NCBI GenBank assembly: GCA_963787375.1
Contig: CAWBCR010000013.1
Span: forward strand, 1-64,000
DNA from: CAWBCR01 sp963787375
GTDB taxonomy: Bacteria; Chloroflexota; Anaerolineae; Aggregatilineales; UBA3940
DNA length: 64,000 nucleotides
Direction: 5' to 3'
A program made the translations under genes and the position numbers. Positions 34,224-43,071 of the stretch are shown in pieces. Position 1 is the stretch's first letter. The number at the start of each line of letters is the position of its first letter. The notes beneath the pieces are model-generated. The model had not been told where the DNA came from. It saw only the letters and a list, made by a program, of their open reading frames with translations, and did not search any database.

Positions 34224-36620
34224 GTGTCCGAAATAGAGCCACAGGCGGCGGGGCGCAGCACGGAGGTCGCCCTGAGCCGCGACCTCAAACTGTTCGACAT
34301 TACGATGATCGGCGTGGGCGCAATGATCGGCGCCGGCATCTTTGTATTGACCGGCATTGCCGCCGGGCAGGCCGGCCCGGCGCTGGTGCTGGCCTTCGCG
34401 CTGAACGGAGTCGTCACGTCCTTTACGGCGATGAGCTACGCCGAGCTGGGTTCGGCCTTCCCGGAGGCGGGCGGCGGCTACCTGTGGGTCAAAGAGGCGA
34501 TGGGCGGCCTGCAGGGGTTCCTGTCGGGCTGGATGAGCTGGTTCGCGCACGCGGTGGCGGGCAGCCTGTACGCGCTGGCCTTCGGCACGTTTGCGCTGGA
34601 GCTGTGGAAGATGGCCGGGCTGCCGGTGCTCCAGGCGACGGTGCTGGGCATGCCCGGCGAACGGCTGATGGGCCTGCTGATCATGACCTTCATCGCCGTA
34701 GCGTTCACCGCCATCAACGTCATGGGGGCCTCGGAGACAGGCACCATTGGCAACGTCATCACAGTGTCCAAGATCGTCATCCTGGGGGTCTTCGTCGTGT
34801 TTGGCGTGCTGGCGCTGTTCCGCACCGAGCTGTGGCACCAGCGTTTCACTACCGGGTTCATGCCGAACGGCGTAGCGGGGATCATCACCGCAATGGGGCT
34901 GACGTTTATCGCCTTTGAGGGATATGAGATCATCGCACAGAGCGGCGAGGAGGTCATCAACCCCAAGCGCAACATCCCACGCGCGATCTTCTACGCCATC
35001 CTGATCGCCGTGGCGATCTACGTGCTGGTGGCCTTCACCGCCATCGGCGCGATCATCGTGCCGGCGCAGTACGGGAACATGCCTGCCTACCAGTACCTGG
35101 GCCTGGAGAAAGAGACGGCCATCGTCGTCGCGGCGCAGCAGTTCTTCCCGCTGGGCATCGGCGGTGTTATCCTGCTGATCAGCGGGCTGGCGAGCACGAT
35201 GTCGGCGCTGAATGCCACCACCTACAGCTCGTCGCGCGTGTCGTTCGCGATGGGGCGCGATCACAACCTGCCGACCGTTTTCGGCCACATCCATCCCCGG
35301 CGGCACACGCCGTTTGTCGCGGTGTTGTTCTCCGGCGCGCTGATCATCGTGATGGCGTGGGCGCTGCCGATTGAGGCCGTCGCCGCCGCCGCCGACCTGA
35401 TGTTCCTGTTCCTGTTCTTCCAGGTCAACATCTCGGCGATGATCCTGCGCAACAAGCGCCCTGAACTCGACCGCGGCTTCCGCATCCCGTTCTTCCCGGT
35501 GATGCCGGTCATCGGCCTGATCACGCAGGTGGCGCTGGTGGTGTTCCTGTTCCGCTACGACCCGGTCTCGTTCTTTACAGCGCTGGGCTGGATCGTCGGC
35601 GGCGCGCTGCTGTACTACATCGTCTTCGCCCGCAAGGAGGAGCGCGAGGGCCCCTCCGAGATTCTGCTGGAAGAGACGCTGGTCAGCGCCGACTACTCGG
35701 TGATCGTGCCGATCTCCAGCATAGAGGAAGCCCGCATCCTGGGTCGCATCGGCTCAATCATCGCCCGCGACCGGGGCGGCGAGGTGTTCGCGCTGGCCGT
35801 GGCGCGCGTGCCGCCGCAGCTCACGCTGGCCGATGGCCGCTATTTCCTCAAAGAGAAGCGCCCCTTTCTGGAGCGTATCATCGAGGAGGCCCGCACGCGT
35901 GACGTGCCGGTGCACACCATGATCCGGCTGGGGCGCGACGTGGCCGAGGCGATCCGCAAGTCGGCCATCGAAGATGCCTCTGACCTAATCGTGCTGGGCT
36001 GGCCGGGCTACACCGAGACCAGCGGGCGGCTGTTCGGCAGCGTGATCGACCCGGTCGTCGACAACCCGCCGACCGACATCGCCATCGTCCGCTACCGGGC
36101 CGAGCGGCCTGTGCGCTCGATTCTCGTGCCGGTCTCGGCGGGCCCCAACAGCCGCCGCGCCGTCAAGCTGGCGATCAGCATGGCCCGGCAAGCCGAAGAA
36201 GGCCCGGCGCGGGTGCGCGCCATCACGATTGTGCCGCACAACTGCCCGGAGAACCTCCGGGTGCGCGCGCAGCAGGCGATTGCCTACGCCATGGAGAGCA
36301 GCAGCGCCTACGCCGAGCACGTCACGACCGAGCTGGTCGAAGGGACGCGCGTCGACGAGGCGATCCTGCGGGCCGCTGAGGGCGAAGACCTGATCGTGAT
36401 GGGCGCGACCGAGGAGCCGCTGTTCCGGAACCTGCTCACGGGCAGCATCCCGGCGCGGGTGGCCAAGAACTCCAAAGTCACGGTGATCATCGTCAAGCGG
36501 CGCAGCGGCGTGGTGCGCTCGATGCTGCGCCAGACGGTGCTGTCGCCCAGCACCGGCGCGGCCTCGACAGGCCACACACCGCCCGAAGCTGCCGCGCTGA
36601 ACGGCGACGACGACACATAG
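34224..36620 (+). CDS. APC-family amino acid permease fused to two UspA domains
   Basis: A 798-residue protein. Residues 1-475: APC superfamily permease with twelve predicted helices, opening with the motif GVGAMIGAGIFVLTG (substrate/Na site) and GGGYLWVKEAMGGLQGF. Residues 490-620 and 630-770: two universal-stress-protein domains (YSVIVPISSIEEARI; RSILVPVSAGPNSRRAVKLA), the second ending GEDLIVMGATEEPLFRNLLTGSIPARVAKNSKVTVII, with the G-2x-G-9x-G(S/T) ATP-binding pattern partly recognisable. The fusion suggests transport is gated by nucleotide or stress signal. Start is GTG 34224 with GGAG upstream. It has a clean frame throughout. Confidence 0.9.
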   Translation: MSEIEPQAAGRSTEVALSRDLKLFDITMIGVGAMIGAGIFVLTGIAAGQAGPALVLAFALNGVVTSFTAMSYAELGSAFPEAGGGYLWVKEAMGGLQGFLSGWMSWFAHAVAGSLYALAFGTFALELWKMAGLPVLQATVLGMPGERLMGLLIMTFIAVAFTAINVMGASETGTIGNVITVSKIVILGVFVVFGVLALFRTELWHQRFTTGFMPNGVAGIITAMGLTFIAFEGYEIIAQSGEEVINPKRNIPRAIFYAILIAVAIYVLVAFTAIGAIIVPAQYGNMPAYQYLGLEKETAIVVAAQQFFPLGIGGVILLISGLASTMSALNATTYSSSRVSFAMGRDHNLPTVFGHIHPRRHTPFVAVLFSGALIIVMAWALPIEAVAAAADLMFLFLFFQVNISAMILRNKRPELDRGFRIPFFPVMPVIGLITQVALVVFLFRYDPVSFFTALGWIVGGALLYYIVFARKEEREGPSEILLEETLVSADYSVIVPISSIEEARILGRIGSIIARDRGGEVFALAVARVPPQLTLADGRYFLKEKRPFLERIIEEARTRDVPVHTMIRLGRDVAEAIRKSAIEDASDLIVLGWPGYTETSGRLFGSVIDPVVDNPPTDIAIVRYRAERPVRSILVPVSAGPNSRRAVKLAISMARQAEEGPARVRAITIVPHNCPENLRVRAQQAIAYAMESSSAYAEHVTTELVEGTRVDEAILRAAEGEDLIVMGATEEPLFRNLLTGSIPARVAKNSKVTVIIVKRRSGVVRSMLRQTVLSPSTGAASTGHTPPEAAALNGDDDT

Positions 36621-36758
36621 CGCCGCCGGAACGACCAGCCGTACCCTATCACCCTGCTTTCGACCTGTGTGAACTGACCGCATACGTGGTAAAATGGTCG
36701 TGCGGCGGTCCGCACATGGGGCCAATGCCGCCAGTCCGATCTTCTGAGGCCGTGCGAC

Positions 36759-37172
36759 ATGGACATCGTGTACCAGGTGTTGCCTGACGACGCTCAATGT
36801 GTCGCCAGCGCCCCCCCGACAGCGACTCCCCACGCCAACTGGCGCGTCGTTCTGAGCCCGCTCGGCCAGAAGTCCGCGCCACTGGGGCTTGAGATCTGCG
36901 GCGATGTCGTGCTGGGGGTGGGCGACAAGGCCGACGGCGGGCCCGACGTCAGCCTAGGCGACTGGCAGGGCTACCGCCGGGGCGTCAGCCGCCGGCACCT
37001 CATGCTGCGGCCCGGCTACAACAAGCTGTTCGTGATGGACCTGCGCAGCACCAACGGGACGCAGGTCAACGGGCTGCCGCTGGGTGTGGGCTGGGCCTAT
37101 GCCCTGCAGGACAGCGATGTCATCACACTGGGCAAGCTGAACGTGCGGGTGCGCATCGTCCAGCGCCCCTGA
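36759..37172 (+). CDS. FHA-domain protein
   Basis: A 137-residue protein that is essentially one FHA domain, binding phosphothreonine peptides: GVSRRHLMLRPG and DLRSTNGTQVNGLPLG contain the conserved Arg, Ser, His and Asn residues. No other domain fits. The partner Ser/Thr kinase is not in the window. It lies between the permease-USP gene and ferritin, in the same direction, with 139 and 111 bp gaps, and its own promoter is not obvious. Confidence 0.9.
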   Translation: MDIVYQVLPDDAQCVASAPPTATPHANWRVVLSPLGQKSAPLGLEICGDVVLGVGDKADGGPDVSLGDWQGYRRGVSRRHLMLRPGYNKLFVMDLRSTNGTQVNGLPLGVGWAYALQDSDVITLGKLNVRVRIVQRP

Positions 37173-37282
37173 CACCCCCGCATGCCCCTCTTGAGAGCGC
37201 CTCACCGACTCTCTATAATCAGATGGAAGGCCAGCGGGCCGTTTAAACGCCGCATATTTCCCCGTTTCAAGGAGAAACCAAT

Positions 37283-37816
37283 ATGATGATCAGCAAGCGC
37301 CTGAACGATGCTTTGAACGACGAGGTCGGGTTGGAGTTCTTCGCACATGCGCAGTACCTAGCGATGGCCGTCTACTTCGAGCAGCTCAGCCTCGACAAGC
37401 TGGCTGCGTTCTTTTACGACCAGGCGGAAGAGGAGAAAATACACGGGCTGAAGATCGTGCGCTACCTCAGCGAAACCGGTGCAATCGTCGCCATCCCGGC
37501 TATCGACGCGCCGCAGGCGGCCTTCAAGTCGGCGGAGGAGCTGGCGCAGGTGTTCGTCGACCAGGAGAAACACGTCACGGACCAGTTCTACGCCATGAAC
37601 AAGATGGCGCTGGACGATGGCGATTACATGACGCAGAGTTTCCTGCAGTGGTTCATCAACGAGCAGCGTGAGGAAATGGCGACTTCCGCCAAACTGCTCG
37701 ACCTGGTACGCATGGCGGGCAGCAACCTGCTGATGGTCGAGATGATGGTCGACAACCTGACGGCGGCGCAGGCCGGCGGCGGGGCCGAGGCGGGCGGCGA
37801 GGCTGCCGCCGGGTAG
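37283..37816 (+). CDS. ftn: Bacterial non-haem ferritin
   Basis: A 177-residue four-helix ferritin for iron storage. Di-iron ferroxidase ligands match FtnA with a one-residue offset: Glu18, Glu51 and His54 (AEEEKIHGL), Glu95, Gln128 and Glu131. The C-terminal tail after residue 150 is Gly/Ala-rich (AGGGAEAGGEAAAG). AAGGAG lies 9 nt before ATG 37283, which is followed by a second ATG. The gene ends in a hairpin terminator and is likely expressed on its own. Ferritin, feoABC and hydrogenase genes in one window suggest a high iron demand. Confidence 0.94.
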   Translation: MMISKRLNDALNDEVGLEFFAHAQYLAMAVYFEQLSLDKLAAFFYDQAEEEKIHGLKIVRYLSETGAIVAIPAIDAPQAAFKSAEELAQVFVDQEKHVTDQFYAMNKMALDDGDYMTQSFLQWFINEQREEMATSAKLLDLVRMAGSNLLMVEMMVDNLTAAQAGGGAEAGGEAAAG

Positions 37817-37836
37817 ACCCGCGCACGGACTCTTCG

Positions 37837-37874
37837 CGGGGGACAGGCTGCGCCCGGTCCCCCGTTTCTGTTTC
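37837..37874 (+). terminator. Terminator after ferritin
   Basis: Stem CGGGGGAC (37837-37844) with GTCCCCCG (37857-37864), 12-nt loop, followed by TTTCTGTTT. Confidence 0.75.
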
Positions 37875-37903
37875 GGCACACGCCTAAGCCCCAAGGACCG
37901 GCC

Positions 37904-38716
37904 ATGATCCATCTGCGCTCCGTCCGGCTTGACCGCTCTGGCGGGCTGCCGCCCGCGTTCCCGTTCAGCGTGCCGGTGATCGCCGCGCTGCCGGAGATCG
38001 TCTTCACGTCTGAGGTAACGGTCTTCGTCGGCGAAAACGGCTCCGGCAAGTCGACGCTGCTGGAGGCGCTGGCGGTCGCCATCGGCTCGATCACCGTCGG
38101 CAGCGACCAGGCCGGGGCGGATCAGACGCTGGCGGGCGTGCGCGACCTGGCGGAGCGGCTCAAGCTGGTGTGGAACAAGCGCACGCGCAAGGGCTTCTTC
38201 CTGCGCTCGGAGGACTTCTTCGGCTACGTGCGGCGGCTGGCACACCTCCGCGAGGAGCTGGAAGGCGACCTGCGGCGCGTCGACACGGAGTACCGGGGAC
38301 GCTCGCAGGCGGCGCGCGACCTGGCTCGGCTGCCCCACGCCAACGAGCTTTCGGAACTCAACCGGCGCTACGGCGGCGACCTCGACACGCGCTCGCACGG
38401 GGAGAGCTACCTGACGCTGTTCCAGTCGCGGTTTGTGCCGGGTGGCCTGTACCTGCTGGACGAGCCGGAAGCGCCGCTGTCGCCGTCGCGGCAGCTCAGC
38501 CTGCTGGCGATGCTGCACGCGATGGCCGCCGAGAACGCGCAGTTCATCATCGCCACGCACTCGCCGATCCTGATGGCTTACCCCGGCGCGGCGATCCTCA
38601 GCTTTGACGGCGGGGCGCTGCATCACGCCGACTACGACAGCCTGGAGCACGTCGACCTGATGCGCGGCTTCCTGAACCACCCGCAGGATTATCTGTGCCA
38701 TCTGCTGCGTGAATAG
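37904..38716 (+). CDS. RecF/SMC-like AAA ATPase
   Basis: A 270-residue ABC-class ATPase without a membrane partner. Walker A GENGSGKSTLLEALA, Walker B LYLLDEPEAPLSP, and H-loop FIIATHSPILMAYPGA. The signature position reads TRSHGESYL (SHGES), the form common in stand-alone RecF-like and AAA_23 ATPases rather than in transporters. Such proteins act in DNA repair, toxin-antitoxin or defence contexts; no nuclease or partner gene is next to it, so no role is assigned. It is convergent with the aldolase gene across 52 bp. Confidence 0.88.
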   Translation: MIHLRSVRLDRSGGLPPAFPFSVPVIAALPEIVFTSEVTVFVGENGSGKSTLLEALAVAIGSITVGSDQAGADQTLAGVRDLAERLKLVWNKRTRKGFFLRSEDFFGYVRRLAHLREELEGDLRRVDTEYRGRSQAARDLARLPHANELSELNRRYGGDLDTRSHGESYLTLFQSRFVPGGLYLLDEPEAPLSPSRQLSLLAMLHAMAAENAQFIIATHSPILMAYPGAAILSFDGGALHHADYDSLEHVDLMRGFLNHPQDYLCHLLRE

Positions 38717-38768
38717 AAAAGGGACGACCAGCCGGTCGCCCCTACGGGTCAGCGTTAGAGGAGATCGC

Positions 38769-39707
38769 CTACGCGACGGTGCCCTCATAGATGCCCATGA
38801 TCGTATCGAGGAACTTCAGCGCGTCGCCCTCGGTGCGCTGGAACGAGTTGCGCCCGATGATCGAGCCGAACCCGCCGCCGTCGCGGATGGCGCGGGCCTC
38901 GTCGAACACCAACTCATCATCCTTGGCGGCCCCGCCGGAGTTGATCACGATGCGGCGGCCATCGAACGCCGACTTGATGATATAGCGCACGCGGTCGGTC
39001 AGCGTGTCGTAGGGGATGCCGGCCTTGTCCATGGCGGCCTTCGACTTCGCGTCGGCGAAGTGCGCGCTGGGCAGCTTCACCTTGATGATGTGCGCGCCCA
39101 GCTCGGCGGCGATGTGCGCCGAGTAGGTGATCGTGTCGAGCGCGGTCTCGTCTTCGGCTGAGAGCTCGCCGCCGCGCGCGTAGGCCCACAGCACGACCGC
39201 CAGCCCGTTATTCCGTGCCTCTTCGGAGATGGCGCGGAACTGCTCGTATTGCAGGCGGCGATCCTTTGTACCGGGGTAGATGGTGTAGCCAATCGCCACG
39301 CAGCCCAGCCGCAGCGCGTCGGCCACCGAGGCCGTCTGTCCGCCCAGCGGGTCGGCCTCATCCTGAAGGATGTCGTGGTTGTTTAGCTTGAGGATCAGCG
39401 GGATCTGCCCGGCGTACTCGGCAGCGCCGGCCTCCAGGAAGCCCAGCGGCGCGGCGTAGGCGTTGCAGCCGGACTGGATGGCAAGCCTGAAGTGATAGAG
39501 CGGGTCGTAGGCCGCCGGATTGGGCGCAAAGCTGCGCGTGGGGCCATGCTCAAAGCCCTGGTCGACGGGCAGGATGACCAGCTTACCGGTCCCGCCCAGC
39601 CGGCCATGGGTCAGCAGGCGGTAGATGTTGGTCAGGACGCCGGGGTTCTGGCCCCGGTACCAGCTCATGATCTCGTCAACCGTGCGGGCTGGCGCTACAG
39701 TATCCAT
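38769..39707 (-). CDS. fbaB: Class I fructose-bisphosphate aldolase (DhnA/FbaB type)
   Basis: A 312-residue cytosolic aldolase of the archaeal/bacterial DhnA family: PVDQGFEHGPTRSFA, Schiff-base Lys region in IIKVKLPSAHFADA, and the phosphate-binding end RRIVINSGGAAKDD and GFGSIIGRNSFQR. It cleaves fructose 1,6-bisphosphate into two triose phosphates. Start MDTVAPA at 39707 is chosen because GGAGG lies 9 nt upstream. No other glycolysis genes are adjacent, as usual for this family. Confidence 0.92.
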   Translation of the reverse strand: MDTVAPARTVDEIMSWYRGQNPGVLTNIYRLLTHGRLGGTGKLVILPVDQGFEHGPTRSFAPNPAAYDPLYHFRLAIQSGCNAYAAPLGFLEAGAAEYAGQIPLILKLNNHDILQDEADPLGGQTASVADALRLGCVAIGYTIYPGTKDRRLQYEQFRAISEEARNNGLAVVLWAYARGGELSAEDETALDTITYSAHIAAELGAHIIKVKLPSAHFADAKSKAAMDKAGIPYDTLTDRVRYIIKSAFDGRRIVINSGGAAKDDELVFDEARAIRDGGGFGSIIGRNSFQRTEGDALKFLDTIMGIYEGTVA

Positions 39708-39870
39708 GTTGGGTACCCTCCGTAAGGAACTCAATGTCAGTTGTGCGGGCAGACCCAGTATACCCTACCATGAGGCCGCCGGGTAGGATGTTCAGCAGGC
39801 GCGCCCAGTACGTTGATCATATCTCACCCGGTGGGGAGGGATGCTATACTGCCGGTTAGCGAGGTGCCAA

Positions 39871-40125
39871 GTGACTGACGAACCCGTGCGCGTGATCGCC
39901 GCCACCCGCTCGATGCTAATGGAATTGAAGCCCGGCACTTACGACTGGTGCCGCTGCGGGCGCTCGCCTGACCAGCCCTTCTGCGATGGCCGCTCGCACA
40001 AAGGCACCGGCATCGAGCCGCTGACGTTCACCATCGCGGAGCGGCAGCGCGTGGCGATGTGCCGCTGCAAGCACACCCACCACGAGCCGTTCTGTGACGG
40101 CTCGCACCAGCAGTTCCACGATTAG
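39871..40125 (+). CDS. Tandem CDGSH iron-sulfur protein
   Basis: An 84-residue protein with two CDGSH [2Fe-2S] motifs. Site 1: Cys27, Cys29, Cys38 and His43, with one extra residue (FCDGRSHKG) between Cys and His. Site 2: Cys64, Cys66, Cys75 and His79 (FCDGSHQ), canonical. CDGSH proteins transfer or store clusters or electrons in the cytosol. Start GTG 39871 has GAGG upstream; an in-frame ATG at 39841 adds ten unlikely residues. Whether the extra residue in site 1 alters the ligand geometry is uncertain, and both sites may still be occupied. Confidence 0.9.
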   Translation: MTDEPVRVIAATRSMLMELKPGTYDWCRCGRSPDQPFCDGRSHKGTGIEPLTFTIAERQRVAMCRCKHTHHEPFCDGSHQQFHD

Positions 40126-40155
40126 CCGATTGTTCCTGACCCCATCCACTCGATT

Positions 40156-40174
40156 CCGCGAATGAATTTCGCGG
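40156..40174. repeat. Short hairpin, copy A
   Basis: CCGCGAA-TGAAT-TTCGCGG, 7-bp stem, followed by CTAATC. The same CCGCGAx-TGAA-xTCGCGGCT layout is at 50013-50031. Confidence 0.6.
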
Positions 40175-40203
40175 CTAATCTCGCGGATTTCGGCCCAGAC
40201 AGC

Positions 40204-42172
40204 CTACTTGTCGCCAGCGACGCGATCCGGACGGATGTGCTGCTCGGCGACGTAGCGCCCCTTGTGGTGGTGCACCTGGTAGGGCACCTGCGAGACGACC
40301 ACGCGGTCGAGGCCGGTCAGCGCGAGGTTGAAGATAAACGCGCTGTTCTGGTGCAGCGCCTGCTCCCAGTAGGTGTCCATCGCCAGGTGGCCCATCACCA
40401 CGTGGACGAAGCAGTCAGGGTCCGCTTCGAGCAGTTGCTCAATAAAGTCGCGGATTGGCCCGGCAAGCTGGCGGTAAGGCGAGTCGAGGATGACCAGCTC
40501 GCCCTCGCCGATGCGCTCGGCCCAGCGCTGTTTGACCAGCGCGGTCTTCTCCGGACTGATGTCGACGTGTAGCGCGCGCCAGGGGTGCCCCAGCGACTTG
40601 GCGAAGTTGACCAGCCGCACCGTCTCGGCGTGAACGTCGTCGACCAGGATGATGGTCTGCACCGGGCGCTGGCGCACCTCGACGGTGACGTTGCGCAGGC
40701 TCAACGCCTCTCGCACGTCCTGGTAGTGATGGTGGATGCGGAAGAAGATCAGGACCAGGGCCGGGATGAGCAGCACGCACGAACCACGCGCCATGCGTGA
40801 ACTTTGTCACCGCGAAGACGATCATCACGACGCCGGTGCACAGCGCGCCGAAGGCGCTGATATAGCTCTTGAGACGCCAGCGCGTGTCGTACTCCATCGG
40901 CGCTTCGCGCCCCTTGACGACCTCGCCCGGTTTGATCTTGCCGATGCGCCGCATGTGGATCACCATGCCCGACTGTGAGATGGTGAAGCTCATGAACACG
41001 CCGATAGCGTACAGCGGGATCAGCGCCGTCGTGCTGGCCTGGAAGACAATCACCAGCAGCGAAGCCAGCGAGGCCAGCACCACAATTCCCCACGAGAAGA
41101 CCAGCCGGCTGCCGCGATAGGTCAACTGGCGCGGCAGGAAGCCGTCGCCGGCGGCCAGCGCCGCCAGCCGGGGGAAGTCGGCGTAGCTGGTGTTGGCCGC
41201 CATCAGCAGGATCAGCGCAGTGCCGGCCAGCGTCAGCAGGTACAGCAGGCTGCCGTCGGCGTAGATGGTGCGCGCCAACTGCGAGATGACCGTCTCGGTC
41301 TCGCTGGGCAGGGCGGCAATGCGGTGCGCCAGCAGCGTGAAGCCAATGAAGATGGTGACCAGGATGCCAGCCATCCACAGCAGCGTGGTGGCGGCGTTCT
41401 TGCTGCGCGGCTCTTTGAAAGCCTGGATGCCGTTCGAGATGGCCTCGATGCCGGTCAGCGCGGTGCAGCCGCTGGAAAACGCCCGGAGGATCAGGAACAG
41501 CGTCAGCGGCTCCAGCACCGTGTGCTGGATGGCGTTCACATTCACCACCGTGGGCAGCGTGCCGCTGAAGTAGCGCACCGCCCCGACGATCAGCATGGTG
41601 AAAGTCATCGCCAGGAAGAAGTAGGTCGGGATCGAGAAGATCGCGCCGCTCTCGCGCACGCCGCGCAGGTTGATGACCGTCATGAGGAAGATGATGGCCA
41701 GCGCGATGTACACGCGGTCATGGAGCAGTGCCGGGAAGGCCGACGTGATCTGCGCCACGCCCGCCGAGATGCTGACCGCGACGGTCAGGATGTAGTCGGT
41801 GAGCAGGGCCGCGCCGGCGATCTGCGCCGGGACCTCGCCCAGGTTATCACGCGCGACGATGTACGCACCGCCGCCGTTGGGGTAGGCGTAGATCGTCTGG
41901 CGGTAGGAGATGGTGACGATCAGGATCAGTGCCGAGATGGCAATCGCAATTGGGATCGAGATGCCAAGCGTCACCACGCCGCTGCCGGCGGCAGCCAGGA
42001 TGACGAGGATTTCTTCGGTCGCGTAGGCTGTGGATGACAGCGCGTCTGAGGCGAACACCGCCAGCCCGATCGGCTTGCTGACCGTCTGGTGAGCCAGCGC
42101 CTTGGTTTCGAGCGGCTTGCCGACCAGCAACTGTCCGAGCGAAAAGTGCTGGCCATTTGGATCTGATGACAT
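40204..42172 (-). CDS. kimA: KimA-type high-affinity K+ importer, one frameshift
   Basis: Conceptual product of about 655 residues, APC superfamily, twelve helices with a C-terminal cytosolic domain. From memory of Bacillus subtilis KimA (YdaO), the N-terminal LLVGKPLETKALAHQ, FASDALSSTAYATEEILVIL, and YAYPNGGGAYIVARDNLGE, and the GCTALTGIEAISN segment, are near-identical in layout to the K+/H+ symporter. The C-terminal domain (DDVHAETVRLVNFAKSLG, ISPEKTALVKQRWAE) corresponds to the nucleotide-binding domain of KimA, which in Bacillus binds c-di-AMP. One frame break near 40790 at WFV-VLLIPALVLIFF. A 165-nt leader with an extended -10 lies upstream. Confidence 0.85.
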
Positions 42173-42342
42173 TCGTGACTATTCCTTGGAGTTGCAGCCT
42201 GTCGCTGCGCCCGCCTGTAACTGATTACGTTTCAAGTAGAGCAATTAGCAAAACTAAAGACGGAAAGCTCGTCAGCCCTCCGCCGCAGTTTACTGGCCCA
42301 TATGAGAGTGCTGGCCGGTTTGTTCAACCTGCCCAGCGCAGG

Positions 42343-42351
42343 ATTATAGCA
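42343..42351 (-). promoter_or_regulatory. Extended -10 promoter of kimA
   Basis: On the minus strand TGC-TATAAT (extended -10). The -35 region (ACCCAA at 17 bp) is weak, as expected for an extended -10 type. The leader to ATG 42172 would be about 165 nt, long enough for a riboswitch. Confidence 0.65.
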
Positions 42352-42386
42352 TTTTCTTGCTCATTTGGGTAGGTCTTCGCGCAAGT

Positions 42387-42409
42387 GCGCCTGATGCCAT
42401 TTTAGCCCC
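42387..42409 (-). repeat. Truncated relative of the 28-bp repeat
   Basis: On the minus strand the core AAAATGGCATCAGGCGC aligns with AAAATGAAATCAGGCGC of the copy at 33830, but about 8 bp of the GATGCGATA part is missing. Weak but suggestive. Confidence 0.45.
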
Positions 42410-42425
42410 GGACGCGGGGCGGCTT

Positions 42426-42444
42426 CCCCCCAATAATTGGGGGG
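42426..42444. repeat. CCCCCCAAT palindrome
   Basis: Perfect 9-bp arms (CCCCCCAAT / ATTGGGGGG) with one central base. A related half-site occurs near 23098 (CCCCACTTATTGGGGGG). It lies in the region between the divergent kimA and response regulator genes. Confidence 0.55.
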
Positions 42445-42483
42445 TGGGCAGCGATGCGCCCGACACGCCCTGACGCGGCGCAC

Positions 42484-42513
42484 TTGTTCGGCGGCGAACA
42501 AATGGACTATACT
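42484..42513 (+). promoter_or_regulatory. Promoter with internal inverted repeat, before the response regulator
   Basis: TTGTTC (42484-42489), 18-bp spacer, TATACT (42508-42513). The -35 and spacer contain the inverted repeat TTGTTCG-GCGG-CGAACAA (42484-42501), a good operator candidate. ATG 42555 follows 35 nt after the expected start site. Confidence 0.65.
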
Positions 42514-42554
42514 GAGTGCAGGTTATGTGATCGCGGGCCGCGATGGAGTTGGGC

Positions 42555-43071
42555 ATGACCACTTCCCACAAGAGCAACCTGTACGCGCTGCCACCCGGTA
42601 CAGGGTTGCGCGCCACAGCTAGGCGGGCGGCGCAGCCCCTTCACCGGGCGCGAGCCTGAGCTGAGCGGGCTGCGCGCACTGATGCCGCGCCCGCTGATCG
42701 TCCACGTCGACGACGAGACGGCGCTGCTGCACCTGATCCGGCTCGCGCTGGAGCGCGTCGGCCAGTTCGAGGTGGTCAGCTTCACGTCCACACAGGAGAC
42801 ACTCGATTTCTGCCATCACATCCGCCCCGACGTGCTGATGACCGACATCATGCGCCCGGATGGCGACGGGCTGGAGATGTGCCGGCTGGTCCGCGCCGAC
42901 CCCGATCTATGCGACCTACCGCTGCTGGTCCACTCGGCGTGCGCGTCGATGCTGTACGAGTTCCGCGCGCTGGACGTCGTATACATCCCCAAGCCGTGCG
43001 ACATCACCCATCTGGCCGGAGAGCTTGACCGCCTGGCGCGGTCGGGCCACTGCCTGCGCTCGACGGCCTGA
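42555..43071 (+). CDS. Single-domain response regulator, probable frameshift near the start
   Basis: A receiver-domain protein: IVHVDDETALL acidic cluster, phosphoacceptor in VLMTDIMRPDGDG and Lys in VYIPKPCD. The receiver frame is open from ATG 42682 (129 residues), but that codon has no ribosome-binding site. ATG 42555 has GGAG 6 nt upstream and sits at the right distance from the promoter; one base deletion near 42605 would join MTTSHKSNLYALPPGTG to the receiver frame through SPFTGREPELSGLRAL. I favour the longer product. Stop TGA overlaps the next ATG by one base, so it is coupled with yigZ. Confidence 0.75.

Noticed and set aside
42484..42501. Possible LexA box in the response regulator promoter
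   Set aside because: The arms are GTTCG...CGAAC, the inverse order of the Gram-positive CGAAC-N4-GTTCG box, so I describe it only as an unnamed operator.
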